NCBI GenBank assembly: GCA_018398805.1
Contig: JAGFBZ010002395.1
Coordinates: 1,735,001 to 1,799,000, forward strand
Source: Hirundichthys speculiger
Lineage: Eukaryota > Chordata > Actinopteri > Beloniformes > Exocoetidae
Length of the DNA stretch: 64,000 nt
Reading direction: 5' to 3'
This document shows positions 46,845 to 59,000 of this stretch, piece by piece (the first letter of the stretch is position 1; each line of letters starts with the position of its first letter). A program made the position numbers and the translations under genes. The notes under the pieces are model-generated. The model was not told the DNA's origin. It saw only the letters and a list, made by a program, of their open reading frames with translations, and did not search any database.

Positions 46845-47441
46845 CTTTTAATTAGGGCTGGGCAAGATAACGCATTATAGCATTAATTCATTAATTTATT
46901 AACGCCAACATTTATTTTATGAACACATGTAGCTCATATGCTTTTATTTTGAAAAGTATGTTAATGGCTGCTGCGGAACCGGAAGAGAATTGACGGAAAA
47001 ACATACGGAAAAGTTAAAACAGACATGGAGACTGTAAAGTTACGGATCTTTTACATGGACATTTTCATTTTAAAGTTCTCCCAGATGGCAGATTCGGCAG
47101 AAACAAGGTTATTTGTAACCACTCCCAAGTTAAACTCCCCATTAAAAGTTTCTGCTGTTGCCTCAGAAATTACCTGTTTTAATGTTCTGATTGTGGCTCA
47201 AGATTTTGTAGGTAGACTTTTTTATTTTTCATTAAAAAAAAACAGGATGACATTAATGCCCTGGCTTTGGCAATAAACTTTATTTTATTTGACATTTTTT
47301 AAGATAACATTTACACTAAATATGTGTAAATCTATAATATTTAATTTCGGGTATACAATGCGATTAATCGTAAATAATCAAGGAAATCATGTGATTAATC
47401 GCGATTAAAAATTTTACTCATTGCCCAGCCCTACTTTTAAT
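46845..47441. mobile_element. Complete non-autonomous hAT transposon with 8-bp target duplication
   Basis: The element runs from 46853 to 47433 (581 bases). Its ends are perfect 13-bp inverted repeats, TAGGGCTGGGCAA at 46853-46865 and its complement at 47421-47433. CTTTTAAT occurs on both sides, at 46845-46852 and 47434-47441, an exact 8-bp target-site duplication. Eight-base duplications and short TAGGG/CAGGG-type ends are characteristic of the hAT superfamily. Sub-terminal repeats of the type GATTAATCGCGATTAA lie near the right end. The single frame inside (47025-47276) shows no transposase motif, so the element depends on a transposase supplied elsewhere. The intact duplication suggests a comparatively recent insertion. 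Confidence 0.92.
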
Positions 47442-49719
47442 GCATGACTTATCTGCTCTTTTTTATGTTCATTTTTTTAATTGTGTGTTTTTTAACACTT
47501 AGAATTGCTTCTGATTATTTCGATCCACTACTTTAAGATGACACTTAGCAAACTCTTGGTGCTCCAAGGCACTGAGGAACAAAACAGAACATGAAGATGA
47601 AGTAACCTCTCAGCAAGACATTTTTGAGCGGCGTGATCTTACAGACTGGTCTGTGAGTTTTGCTCATAGAAATATTGGCACTGGTTTCTCCCTGTTTATA
47701 AACCTGGCGGGTCCAGAGCATGGGGTGGCGACTGCAGTGATCTCAGATATTTGGCAAAGTCAACAGTGGTAACAGGAGGATACTTCATCATAGTCACAGT
47801 CGCTGGCAGGTAGCTGAGATCTTGCCAGGTTTTTCAATTTCTCCTGGCCTCATAGCAATTTGCCCAGTGGAGATATAGCAGTTGCATTGCAATCTGTGCG
47901 TAATTTTATTTGTATAACAGAGTGGAGGGAGTGACCTAAATGGGGCTGAAGGACACATGCAGAGATATAGCCAATAATACCGGTGGAGGTGCTATATTGC
48001 ATGGCTGCCACTAGAGAAATGTCTTTTCAGTTGCTTTGAGGAGGTCACCAGATGGCATGAAAGTCAACAGCCTTTATCCCTCAAAAACTGCAAGCCTATT
48101 AAGTGAGGACTGTCTTTACTTTCTGGTGTGAAAGTGTAAGCAAGAATACACGCTTTTCACTATGAAATGGCACTTCAATAACTGAGGTATTTAAAAGCTG
48201 CTATAGTTTTGGCAGGATGGCAGGATGCAAATAAAAAAATGGTTTATTCATCCAAATTAAGAAAGATGTAAAGTTTATAGTCTTTATTAGTTTAAATTGG
48301 TACTTTAAAAATGCATATTAATTTATTTCCTACTAAGAACATTACCATTCTCTTAAAGGATTTTAAGGCTTACTGATTAATATCTTGTGTGTTTAATCTT
48401 CACAAACTGTGAAGTGTGAGATTTAAAGGTTTCCCTCTGAATAGATCTTGGCTTGCTTGTTCTCTCCATTCTGAGCATTTTGACTAAGCCAAGCTGGTTA
48501 TTAGCTGAAGCTCCATATCTACTGAAGAGAAATTAGTAAAGTACATTTATATCTGTTTCTAACTGAAACATTTTTGATTTCTAATACTGCTTTAAATGGC
48601 ATTCTGAGCAGATAGATTAGATTGATAGGTGTTTATCTTTGTTTACCTCTTTTGAGATGCATATATAGACAGATATGTCAAAACAAGAGCTGCAGTCTGT
48701 TGGCAAATCTTGAAAACCTGCATCCCCCAGCAAACCTGCATGACGTTACACTCTCGGTGGACAACACCAACACCGTTCTATTAAGGGGAACTATGATCCA
48801 GACCCTGTTTGACATGTTAATATGAGCTCTGCAACCTATACACATATGAACTTTTTTTTTAAAAGATTGTGCAGAGGGTTACGTCTGGACTTATTTGAAC
48901 AAATGCATTTTACAGTAGGACATTCTGTAACATAAATCTGTTAATTACAACTGGAAACACACTAGAGTGTAGTCTGGTTAGCGCACACAGGAGGTAAAAC
49001 ATAAGGTTCCCTCTCTGTGATAAGAATATCCAGTAAATTGGGATGCATCAGAGAATGTGTGAAAAGCCAAAGTCAGTATGGAGCATTATCAACACATATC
49101 AACACACTCGCTGTAAATGTTCAGGGAGCTAACCTAATAACACTTTCTAGTGTTATTACTAGATGGGTGGCTCAATTATCTCTAAAACAAGTCCCAGATG
49201 ATTGTAGCAGACATTATAGTTCTTATAGTTCTTATATGATGAACTCCGCTTCCACAACCCAGGACTATGTCGAGACCAGAACAAAATGTAAACAATTTTA
49301 GTCAACAATTATAATTTGTATATCTGTATACAAGCACATGGCCAAACTAATGACTTATGAATGCTTCGCCTGCCTAAAGATAACCTTATCTTGTTCTCAG
49401 TTTGACCTGGTTGAATTCACAGTTGTGATTAAAACTGTCCATTGGATATCCCAGTCGTAAATGTACAGATGTGGTGCCAGATGTGATAAACACAGACGTT
49501 ACCATGCTAACATTTGTGCTGTAGAACTTAGGAAATTCTCTGGTTTTAACCTTTGAATGTCAGAACTTTCTTTCAAAGAGAGCTAAGGTTTATGGGTTTA
49601 GTGGAATGTGGAATGAACATTGCTGACGGATATTTGACATTTTACTAAGAAGCATTTTCAATAGTAGTTTAAAGAAGTCCATTCGACTCACTCATCTGCC
49701 TCAATTCAGGATGTGAAGA
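47442..49719. other. Non-coding DNA
   Basis: No gene is recognised. It is AT-rich with short frames only; one perfect hairpin at 49135-49158 is listed separately. Confidence 0.45.
49135..49158. repeat. Perfect 10-bp inverted repeat (hairpin)
   Basis: TAATAACACT at 49135-49144 is exactly complementary to AGTGTTATTA at 49149-49158, with the loop TTCT. No T-run or other signal follows to suggest a function. Confidence 0.8.
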
Positions 49720-49850
49720 AACTGCAGTTCCTTCACTGACCACGAGGGGTCGGCTCCAAAAGCAAATCAGTTCAACTTTACAGTCTGGTTCAAAAAACAG
49801 CTTTGTTCCCCATAGGCAAGATTTTACAACTGTGACATTTGTACAGGGTT
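49720..49850 (+). repeat. Interspersed repeat family A, copy
   Basis: It starts like the fragment at 17998 (gcagttccttcactgaccac…ggctcc) and continues through acagtctggttcaaaaaaca and ccccatagg. This later part corresponds to the reversed copy at 60500-60625, where ttgtaccagactgtaaatat and gctttaaaag are the complement. There is no coding capacity. The class is not known to me. Confidence 0.65.
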
Positions 49851-50124
49851 GAATTTTTATTTACCTCATCAAGTAAAATTATATGAAGCCACAAATGTAT
49901 GCACAAACAGGGAAGATTTGTTTTGATAGACATTCTAAATTTATGATGTCAAAAGGCTAGCTGTCACTTTATTTATCTAGCACTGTCATGATTTGTGAGC
50001 TGTGAATAAAGATCTAAATAGGTACATAATCATTCTTATTGTAAAGACAATATGAGTAGATGATAAGATGGCCCACACAGACTGCTGAGATCAGGTCTGT
50101 GTTGACCTGAAAGGTTTAGGGGGA

Positions 50125-50765
50125 AAATGTTTGGAAAGCAGTCTGAAGCAGTTATCTCTGCCCCCAGTTGAGGGTCGCTCACCAGAGGACACCAACTGGA
50201 CTGTTTCTAGCTCATCAACTTCTACCTCCTGCTGCTGGTGGAGCAGCTGGGTCCTCTGGTCTAAAAGACCTTCACCTTAGACCATTTTAGGACCCTTACA
50301 AGTTGACTAACTGGACCAGTAGCATACACTCCGCCACGCTCAGCTACCTGTCACTCAGCTGCCCGTGAGCTGCTTGCTTAGCAACTGGCTCTCCTACCAC
50401 CCAGCCCAACCCAAAATGAATACTGCTGAGGCTGAAACAAGGACTAGTGGAGCTCCATTGGGATTCTTCCTTGCTCAATTGCCCAATACTGGATCGTCTA
50501 GCGACTGGCCAGCCCAGTTCAACAGCCTGAACAGCCCAGTCGTGGACAGCCAAGCAACCGCGAGTCCCAGTGGAACTCTCCTTGTCATTGTTTCAGCCTA
50601 GGCAGCAACAATGATGCTGTACGGAAGGATCTGATCAGAATGAATACAAACATTAGTTTGCATCATATATTAGGTTGAGCTCAAATAACTAGCATGTAAG
50701 CTTAGGCTGGTTGTCTTCCAGCTGGCTTTGAGACCTGCTCATTCTGCTCAATTGCTAATTTTTGG
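50125..50765 (+). repeat. Interspersed repeat family B, copy 2
   Basis: It matches copy 1 at 30425-30920 in the same order of blocks and is about 150 bases longer, mostly between and after the inverted arms. The arms here are tactgctgaggctgaaacaa (50421-50440 region) against cattgtttcagcctaggcag (50586-50605 region). Both copies keep the arms paired although their sequences differ, which suggests the inverted core belongs to the family consensus. Confidence 0.75.
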
Positions 50766-52506
50766 ATTTAACTGCGCTCGGGTAGCGTTCCTGTAGTTCC
50801 TGCTGAATTTTTGCCATGCAGAAGAACCAGTGCAGGGTGTTTGTTCAGGTTTATTTTATACAATCTGTGTTAAAACCCTTATCAAATCCAACATTTTGGG
50901 TCAGAAAACAGAAAGCCAGAAGACCAGTATTGGGGAAAAAAAAAAGGTTTTTCCCTCCCATCCCCCTTCTTCTCTTACTTTGGTGGAATAAACTTAACAG
51001 TTCACTGGCGTGATTCCAGTATATTTTCCTATTCTGTTACCTCGGATAATCCAGTCATGGCAGTGTGTCAGGATGCGCGCAGTTCACTTGGAGCATGTCA
51101 AACAGCAGAACTAGACTAATGGATTTCCTGTGTGTCCCCGTGGGTAGTTTCACTATCGACAGAAGAGTGGCTCAAGTCCTGCCATTCACAAACTGGGAGC
51201 TGATAACATGGGAAGGCAAAGCAGACAGTGCCACAGTTCACCTGTCACTCCTGCTCCTGTTCCAGATGGCTGCTGTTGATTTAACTGATTGGAGACAGGC
51301 CCACTTAAACCAAACAGAGAGCGTGAGTCCCGCTGAGAGTGTTACAGAGACAAAACACGCTAGTATAAACGGCCTCTTGTTTACTCTAACATGGCAGACG
51401 TGACCTTTGGTAAGCATTAAAAAAAAAAGAAAAAAAAACTACAGGGACCCAACAGAGACTGAGTTGGGCTTAGAAGCGGAAGCTCCTGCATGTGCTGACA
51501 TTACTGGCCATCTGCTTTAACCGGTCAGCTGGGAGACCAGCACAGAAGCAGGTACTTTAAAACAGTGAAAGCAGCTTCAGCAGCTCCAGTTTTAGTCATG
51601 CGGACCTCAGTTACAAAGCAGTTTTGGGCATTTCACCAGCAGTAGAGAAGACGTGTTTGGAAGAAGCCCAAAAATCAACATATGACCTTGTTGTGGTGCA
51701 TGTTATCCATAACCCCAAAATTCAGAGATTTGTAACAAAAGAAGCACAGAAAAGTAATACATTCATATTTTAGGACATAGAATAAGGTCATGCATTCTGC
51801 ATTTGCTTGAAGAATTGCCAAATTAATTAGTCTTTTCAGTTCAGCTGTTAAACAGATTTTATTGTTGAGCTATTTAATTATGGGATGACATTTTGACATA
51901 TTTTCTTTATTTAATACTAGCTGCATGCAGTAAAGGGGATTAGAAGGCATGACAGTATGCAGTAACGGTCCATATGCAATTATATCTGTGCAATAATATT
52001 ATAAATGATTTTATGGACAGTTCAATTAACATTAATCGAGGTACATCTTGAAGTCTTATCTTGGTAAATATTGCTTTAGTTGTCCACCAATCACAAAGTA
52101 AATAACAGGACAGCTGTAAAATTTGACAGGATATTAGATTTAATGGATGTTAGATTTAAATCTGAGGAAAGAAACAGATTTGTTTTTTTCATGGCAGTAT
52201 ATTTACTGGAAATTCGATTGTGCACATTTTCTGTGATGTTGTTTACAGATGGGCCCAACTAACTCTCAGGGTGTTTTGTGAGTGTGTGTTTTTATTGATC
52301 GTTGTAATCAAACTACTGCCTTTCTCTGCATTAATAATAAATGTGATTTCTCAAGGTGCTACTGTATCAGTGTGGCCCTGCTCCAGGATGTCATTTGGCC
52401 AAGGAGTATGAACCAGCAGCAGAATGAATGACTGCATATCCCATTACCCCCAGTGCTGGGTTTGCATTTTGTCCTCAGTCACAGAGTCACACTGAAGGGT
52501 GTTTTT

Positions 52507-52510
<4 letters not shown>
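50766..52510. other. Non-coding DNA
   Basis: No gene is recognised. A 112-codon plus-strand frame at 51065-51403 has no motif I know and no supporting splice or promoter signals. A-rich tracts occur near 50935-50946 and 51419-51440. Confidence 0.45.

Positions 52511-52543
<33 letters not shown>
52511..52543. repeat. Poly-A tract, 33 bases
   Basis: This is the longest homopolymer in the window. I recognise no retroposed body upstream. Confidence 0.9.
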
Positions 52544-52544
<1 letters not shown>

Positions 52545-53725
52545 AGCTCAGAGGGTCTTTGCAACTCAGAGAAGCAGTTTGAGATTTTTTTCCCTCAACA
52601 CCCCACTGATTTTCTCCTCAGCTCCTCCTTAAATGAGAATGAGAGTTTACGAAAGACTGGTTTTTGCTGGTTGCATAGTTTGCAGCAGGAATAATGTAAT
52701 GACATGTTCAGATTTAGACTAAGAAGTTCAGACCAACAGGATAGAGGAGTGACCTCAGCCCACCTAAGTGATGGTCTTAGCTTGCCCCCACATGCCTATT
52801 GTGTTTGCCCTTGACAGCCCAATGGAGTTGGTGGTGTGGGTGAGTTAATGAGGGCTGAGGAAAGGTTAAGTAAACAGGAGGGGCCACTCTAACAGGAAAA
52901 TTACTACTGTCATCATCACGGAGCATAGCTGAGCAGCGCTCGGGCTGCTCTCATCATTATGTCATTTATCAGCCCTGATTTTAATGATGCGTGGTTAATA
53001 CTGAACTGTACACTACAGAAGCATGCCTGTAGCACATACAGGAATTCCAGACTGCTAATATTCTTTTAATCCTAATTGAAATTCAGACTACAGAGTTAAG
53101 TAAGAAAGTATAAGCCTGCTGTTTTTTCTGTTTTGAACATGTGAGTGCACCAGACTCAGGGGGAAAGTGGCTGCTTTCAGTCTTGCCATTCCTCATGGCT
53201 GTGAACTGCTCTTTGGAGCTTCTCCTGAGGATGAACACAGTCTGCCGACTCCCAACATACCATGATGGATGATGGGATTGTTATTCAGCATTCCTAGGCT
53301 CCGCTCGGCTGCCAAGCTGCTGTCTCCTCGGATGGCCATTGTTCTCCGGTCGGCTGGAAGAGTCACCTTTATCCGATTGAAATAAATGAGATATACTCAA
53401 ACTGAGACATTAATTACAAAGTTTATCTCCCAGCTAAAGTACACTAATAAAGGATTCTAATAAGGCATCCATCATAGCTAAACTCTGTGGATGTAGCTAA
53501 GGTCATTGGCCAGAGGTCACCTGATTTGATGAATGACAGTCCATGTGATGCGACAAAAGATATTACAGACTTTTTCCCTCCACACATCAACATTGGAATT
53601 GACAAACCATGACAACACAGAGATGTCTTGAGAAGGATCTTTGTGTTTGTTTTTAACCTAAAATGAACACAAGTTGTTATTAAAGTTGCCAACCGATATT
53701 TTCATTGTTCTCGACATAAATGTTT
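52544..53725. other. Non-coding DNA, partly CNE-like
   Basis: No gene is recognised. The stretches 52830-53000 and 53200-53380 are balanced, repeat-free and contain clustered TAAT and ATTA cores; they are candidates for conserved non-coding elements on appearance alone. Confidence 0.4.
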
Positions 53726-53760
53726 TTTGTTTGTTTGTTTGTTTTGTTTGTTTGTTTTTT
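53726..53760. repeat. (TTTG)n tract
   Basis: About eight TTTG units with one irregular unit in the middle. Confidence 0.9.
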
Positions 53761-53811
53761 ACTTTATAGGACACTACAACAAAATATGCAGAGAAAAACA
53801 TGTCATGATGC

Positions 53812-53832
53812 TATATATATATATATATATAT
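53812..53832. repeat. (AT)n microsatellite
   Basis: About 20 bases of AT alternation, followed by a short TG-rich stretch. Confidence 0.9.
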
Positions 53833-54799
53833 AAATGTGTGTGGGTGTGTGTGGTGTGCTTCCAGCCAATCACATAGTTGGGTGTGTTCCACTTGATAAG
53901 CTTCTTGTTGAGACAGTAAACCAGCACAACAACTGTAACCACTATTTTTGTGGGATTGCCTGCAGACAATTATGAACAAAAGTGCAGTCTGCACTGCGGC
54001 ACTCAACATTGGCTGCTGCAGGCCAGCAGAGAAATTGGTCCTACTGACTCAAAATAAAACTCAAAGAAACCAACAAGATGAAGATTCAAGATTTAAACTG
54101 TCCACAGATTATGATGCTTTTTCTGTACCTTAACCTTTGGACAGTGGAGATCTACAGCCAAAAAATATATCATAAAATCATATAACAAAAGCCTTGTTTT
54201 GCACATGATCCATTAATGTTAATAACTAACTTTGAGTTGTGTTTCTTCAGGTACCTGAAAATAGACAGAGCTATCAAAAGCTGCAGAGTAAAATAGGATG
54301 CAATCTTTGCTTTCCACTAAGATAGAAAGATCATTTTTTTTCAGGGTCCAAGCAGCAAAGTTGTTCCATTCCCAATATTGTTATTATTTTTATTAACATT
54401 ATTGTCCAGAAAAAAAAGTGATAGGAAGCAACAACCTATCATACAGGTCGTACAGGTCATATGACTAGTGCTTGTGAAATGACCCATTTGGCATTATAAT
54501 AATCTGGTTTATGTTTTGAAATCATATGTCAAGAACCATATGTGCTCTTATTCCTTGAAAGGACACCTTTTGAAGTTTCCCTGCCATTTAAAAAAGTCCA
54601 AGTAAAAATGACCTTCTCTGAGATGGTGCATCTGATTCTTACAGGTATAGGTATGGGTCATCTACAAAAATTGCTGGCAATACTTTTTTTTTGATTATCA
54701 ATGCATTTCAAAGTTATGGTCCAATTAAATTTGATTACTTGGCCAGTCATGATTCAAAAGTCCAGTGTCTTCAGATCACAATGTCCAAACATCATCAAA
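53833..54799. other. Non-coding DNA
   Basis: No gene is recognised; AT-rich with short frames. Confidence 0.45.
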
Positions 54800-56420
54800 C
54801 TTAGGTTAATTTGAGCCAAGTTTGTTGGAGCAGGGAAACATCTAAGACATGCATCCACCCAGAGTGGCTAACCCAAGGCTGCACAGTTCTTATCATGAAC
54901 GACACCCAGAAGAGAACAATACCATCCAACTACCGGCCTATAACCTGCCTCAGCATCACATGGAAGCTCCTATCAGGCATCATAACAGCTTAGATGAATT
55001 GGCACATAGAAGGGGGTTGGCAATAACACCAAAGTGGCCAAGCACTAGTAACTGGTTGACAGTACTTGCCCAAGACTACAAGTTCAGAAGCATCAACCTG
55101 TGCACTGCCTGGATTGATTGCAAGAACATTTACAGCTCAATGCCACACACATGGAAACTGGAATGCCTGAAGCTGTATAAGATCAACAGGACACTGACTG
55201 CCTTCACCTAGAACTCACTGAAGCTGTGGAAGACATCTCTGGGGGTCAACTCAAAGCCAGAGGCGCAGGTGAGCATCAAATGCAGCATATACCAAGGTGC
55301 TGTTCTGCAGAGGCCTGAACCCCCTCAGTCAGATCATCAGGAGTGGATATGGGTACAAACTCTGAAATGGAGCAACCATCACCCACTTTCTCTACATGGA
55401 TGATATCAACTCCCTGATTCACCTCACCAGGATCTACAGGAATGATGTAATTTGAGATGTAATTCGGACTTGATAAGTGTGGATGGATGCTATCAAGGAG
55501 AGGAAAGATGATCCGAACTGAAGGGGTTGAACCATTAGAAGGCAACATAGCAAATGTTCAGAACAGTTACAATTACCTGGGGATCCTACAGGCAAATGGC
55601 AACCACGAGTCTTCACGAATCATGATGGAGGTCGCAGCCAAATACCTACAGAGGGTGAGGCAGTAGCTGAGTCAGCTGAATGGGAAAAACTAAGATCCAG
55701 GCTATTAACACCTATGCCCTACCAGTAATCAGATACCCCACTGGCCACTGGGAGAGATGCAAGCCACCGTTACCAAGACAAGGAAACTCCTTACAATGCA
55801 TGGAGGATTTCACCCTACGTCCAGCATCCTGAAGTTGTACACCACATGAAGGGAGGGATGCCAAGAACTAGTAAGCGTTGGAGTAACTATCCAGGAGGAA
55901 ACAGCAGGCCTCCAGGAATACATGAAGAAGAATTACCCTCTCTGATGACCTGCTAAATGAATACCTGAGGCAACTGAAACCCAGCATGGAGGAGGAAACT
56001 GAAGGGTTATCATTGATGGACAAGCCCCTGCATGGCATATACCACTACAAAACTGAAGAGGTGGCTGACATCATAAACATATATGCATGGCTGGAAAAAA
56101 CTGGACTGAAAGACAGCACAGAGGCACTGATCATGGCTGTACAAGCACAGGCCCTAAGCAAAAGCTCTGTAGAGTCTAGGGTCTACCACACTAGACAGGG
56201 TCCCAGATGCAGGCTGTGCAAATAGTATAGCACATCACAGCAGGGTGTAAGATGCTGGGAGACAAAGCATACATGGAACTCCACATCTTGGTGGAAGGCA
56301 TAATGCACAGGAACATCTGTGCTGAGTATGGGAGACACCTCGCATCTTGATTGTGATTGAGATCAAGCTGGTCAAGATCCTGTTTGAAATTACAGGATTT
56401 GATCCGAATTTGAAATATTC
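54800..56420 (+). mobile_element. LINE relic with reverse-transcriptase and zinc-knuckle segments (RLE-type, R2/R4-like)
   Basis: Broken pieces of one non-LTR retrotransposon polyprotein occur in order. SNYRPITCLSITWKLLSGI (about 54925-54982) is the RT finger region. NLCTAWIDCKN…MPHTWKLECLKLYKINRTL (about 55096-55200) is the first palm block, with the family's Asp-Tyr-Lys-Lys changed. SIKCSIYQGA (about 55273) follows. FLYMDDINSLIHLTR contains the catalytic Tyr-Met-Asp-Asp box at 55393-55404. Downstream, a frame at 55986-56225 ends YHTRQGPRCRLCK, and the next codons, after one stop, read HITAGCKMLGDKAYM, giving the Cys-Cys-His-Cys knuckle that precedes a restriction-like endonuclease in R2/R4-type elements. 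The endonuclease itself is not recognisable. Many stops and frameshifts make it a pseudogene. I cannot decide among R2-, R4/Dong- and Rex6-like clades. Confidence 0.9.
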
Positions 56421-58589
56421 CAATATCTCTTTCCTCATACATACAGCAGTTATGACTCCAATTGTGTGTACTGGCCATAAACATCAGTTTCATTTTTTTT
56501 AGCTTGATGCTTTTGGTGCGACCTTGACATGTTTAAATGCTTAAGTCATAGGTGAAGTTCAGGGGGATTACTTATTTTATCTTCTATGAGGCTGATGTTT
56601 CAAAAAATCTGTGTGAAACAGCTTCTTTTTTTTCTCAAGAAGAGCAAGAGTTTTTCCTTTTATTTCTTCATAGTGTGCTTATAAAGTAGGAACATTATTA
56701 AATGATCTCCTTAAGTTCTTAAAAATCTTTCTTTCTTGTATAGAATCACAAAATGTTCATGGGGTACAACTTTTATTGACCATATTGTCGCTTTTGGCAG
56801 TGGCTATAATTGAGTGTCTGGCATCTTCACTGCGGCTGTATTAAGATTGCACCAGCTGTTAGGTTTCTAAAGTCTTCTTTGTTAACATTTTATCATCTGT
56901 CTTCATGATAGCATAACTTGAGGGCATGGTCCCTCTAGCACTTGGTTACAGTGCCACAGCATGTCCTTAGCAAAGGTCTCTTGAGTGCAACAGTCAAAGG
57001 CAATCACCTACCATCACAGCGGAGTTATAAATGTTATACGGAAGTTGGGGAACTCATCTTTACATGCTCAGAGTTTAATTTTAAAGGGATGTCAAGTTCA
57101 TGACATTCTCATCTGTGTCTTTCTGGTCTGATGCAATAAACTGTTTTAGTAATAAAGTGGGGTATGTGGGGTGTGAGCTGTTGATAAGAAATATGAGGCA
57201 ATACTTTCAGAACTTTCTGGTCAAAACATTTGCAAACAAAAACTGTCTTATGATGAAGGAGCAGGTGTCCTCATCCATGCTCTACATAATAAAAACACAA
57301 AAGATCATTTATAAGTGAAAAGAAAGATGACCAGCATACTCAAATGTACTTGCAAAATAGCTCTTTCCTCCTCAAATGCAAAAGCCCTTTTTATTCTTGA
57401 GATCTATTATTCACTGAATCGCTTGCATATCAAATGACTAAATTAGCTTTGCTTCATTCAAGAAACTCTAGAAAAAAAAATCCTCATAAAAAAACTCTTT
57501 TGTAGCAATTAGTCTAATAGAGGTTAGCGTGCCTTGTCTTCTGGTTGCACACATGTCTCCCTTTGGTGTCATTAACCACTGAGTCAGTGGACTGTGAGCT
57601 GTGCTGAACATGCATTCAGTTATAAACCTGTTTCCATCCAACTGAAGAACGATGTTTGTGCACACACTTGTATAGGCAGCAACTTCCTGCATAAAGAGAT
57701 GAGTTGAGTCCCAGTTCCCAGTTTAGGTCTAGGGAACACTTTGACAGGGAATTAGGCAGAAAAAACTGCCCTTTATCATAATGAACTCCCACTGTTTAGC
57801 TGCACATCCTGCATGCTGTGGTTGGAAGCTGTCTTGAGAAGACGGTGCCATATTGTAGTATGCAAAAAAAATAAAAAATAAAAAATCTTACATGAGCTTT
57901 TTCCTTCTTGCCACATCAGAAGTTCACCCCTGCCAGGCTCACCAAAGCTCTGTGGTTTGCCCTGGGCAGGCTGCCTTGCTTCTGCCTCTGCAGCTCATCT
58001 GTCATTGGCCAGACTTTAAGCTGCTGGATCATTGCCTGAAGACTTAAAACTCTCTGGCGAGAGGTCATATGTTGAATTAGAAAGCCGGTGGGGGAAATAT
58101 CTTGGTGGTGGAGCAAAAGCAAGTGCTAAACTGCATTTCTACAGCCACAGAGCCTAAAGCATTGCTTACCCCGTCAGTGTAGTCCAGGCCTCTCATGTTA
58201 GGTTTACAGTTAATAAAATGTACTCTGCATGTGGCAGTCAGTGGTGGAGGAAAACTTACACAAGGGTTTGAAAGTTTAAAAACCCTGTAGAACCCTATGG
58301 CATACTCAATATTTCCAAAACTATTGCCAGATTTCACTCAAGTCCTAAAATGAGTCAATTACAAGCCATTTTAAGCTGTCTTTTGTTGGGTGAATTGTGT
58401 TATGTATCTCTGAGAGACAAAAGTATGTGAGCCTCTGGTATGAGTCCTTAATTTAAAGGGATGATATGACAGGCATGAGTGATCAGCCTGCTTTAGTTAA
58501 AAAGAAAAAAAAAGGATCTGGTCCTCTTTCATGTTTGCTGAAGTGTATGATTACCCAAAGAAAGCACATTACTTAAAACCGTAAAGACT
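56421..58589. other. Non-coding DNA
   Basis: No gene is recognised. It is AT-rich, with short A and T runs near 57470 and 57866. Confidence 0.45.
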
Positions 58590-59000
58590 GTTGAAGCTTA
58601 TAAGGCTGGAAGTTTTTTACAATTGTTTAAAAATTTTGGCCTTCGCTGATTTACAGTGTGACAGATTGGGTACAAATGAAAGAAAACGAAGGCCTTTAGT
58701 TACCCTCCACAGGAGTGGCCGAGCACCAAAGACCAGTGCAGTAGCAAGGAGCGAATTGTTCGCACAGTCACAAAGGGATCCAGAGTAACTATTGGCAACT
58801 AAGCAACTCTGTCATAGTAGTGAATTTTAATTTTCATGAGTCCATCATCAACAATGGTATTCACAGCAGGGCTTCAAGGACAAAGCTGCTCTTCAAAAAG
58901 ATGATCACATGAATGAACCAGAGTGTTGTTGGAAATTTGTTCTGGGGACAAATATGCTCAGGAAAGAAAGACATGAGCCACTCTGAACACTGTCATTATT
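58590..59000 (+). mobile_element. Tc1/mariner transposon relic, second copy
   Basis: Three successive plus-strand segments fit a Tc1-like transposase. RPLVTLHRSGRAPKTSA (about 58690-58740) corresponds to the LPRSGRP linker. After a frame change, ERIVRTVTKGSRVTIGN (about 58750-58800) corresponds to the second helix-turn-helix. NGIHSRASRTKLLFKKD (about 58852-58902) corresponds to the NGIHGR…RRKPLL segment just before the catalytic domain. The DDE catalytic residues are not recognisable and no terminal repeats were found. It belongs to a different Tc1 lineage from the relic at 25050-25450 and is in the opposite orientation. It is inactive. Confidence 0.75.

Noticed and set aside
47025..47276. 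Frame inside the hAT element as a transposase remnant
   Set aside because: No BED finger, catalytic or dimerisation motif is visible. The element is too short for transposase, so it is treated as non-autonomous.
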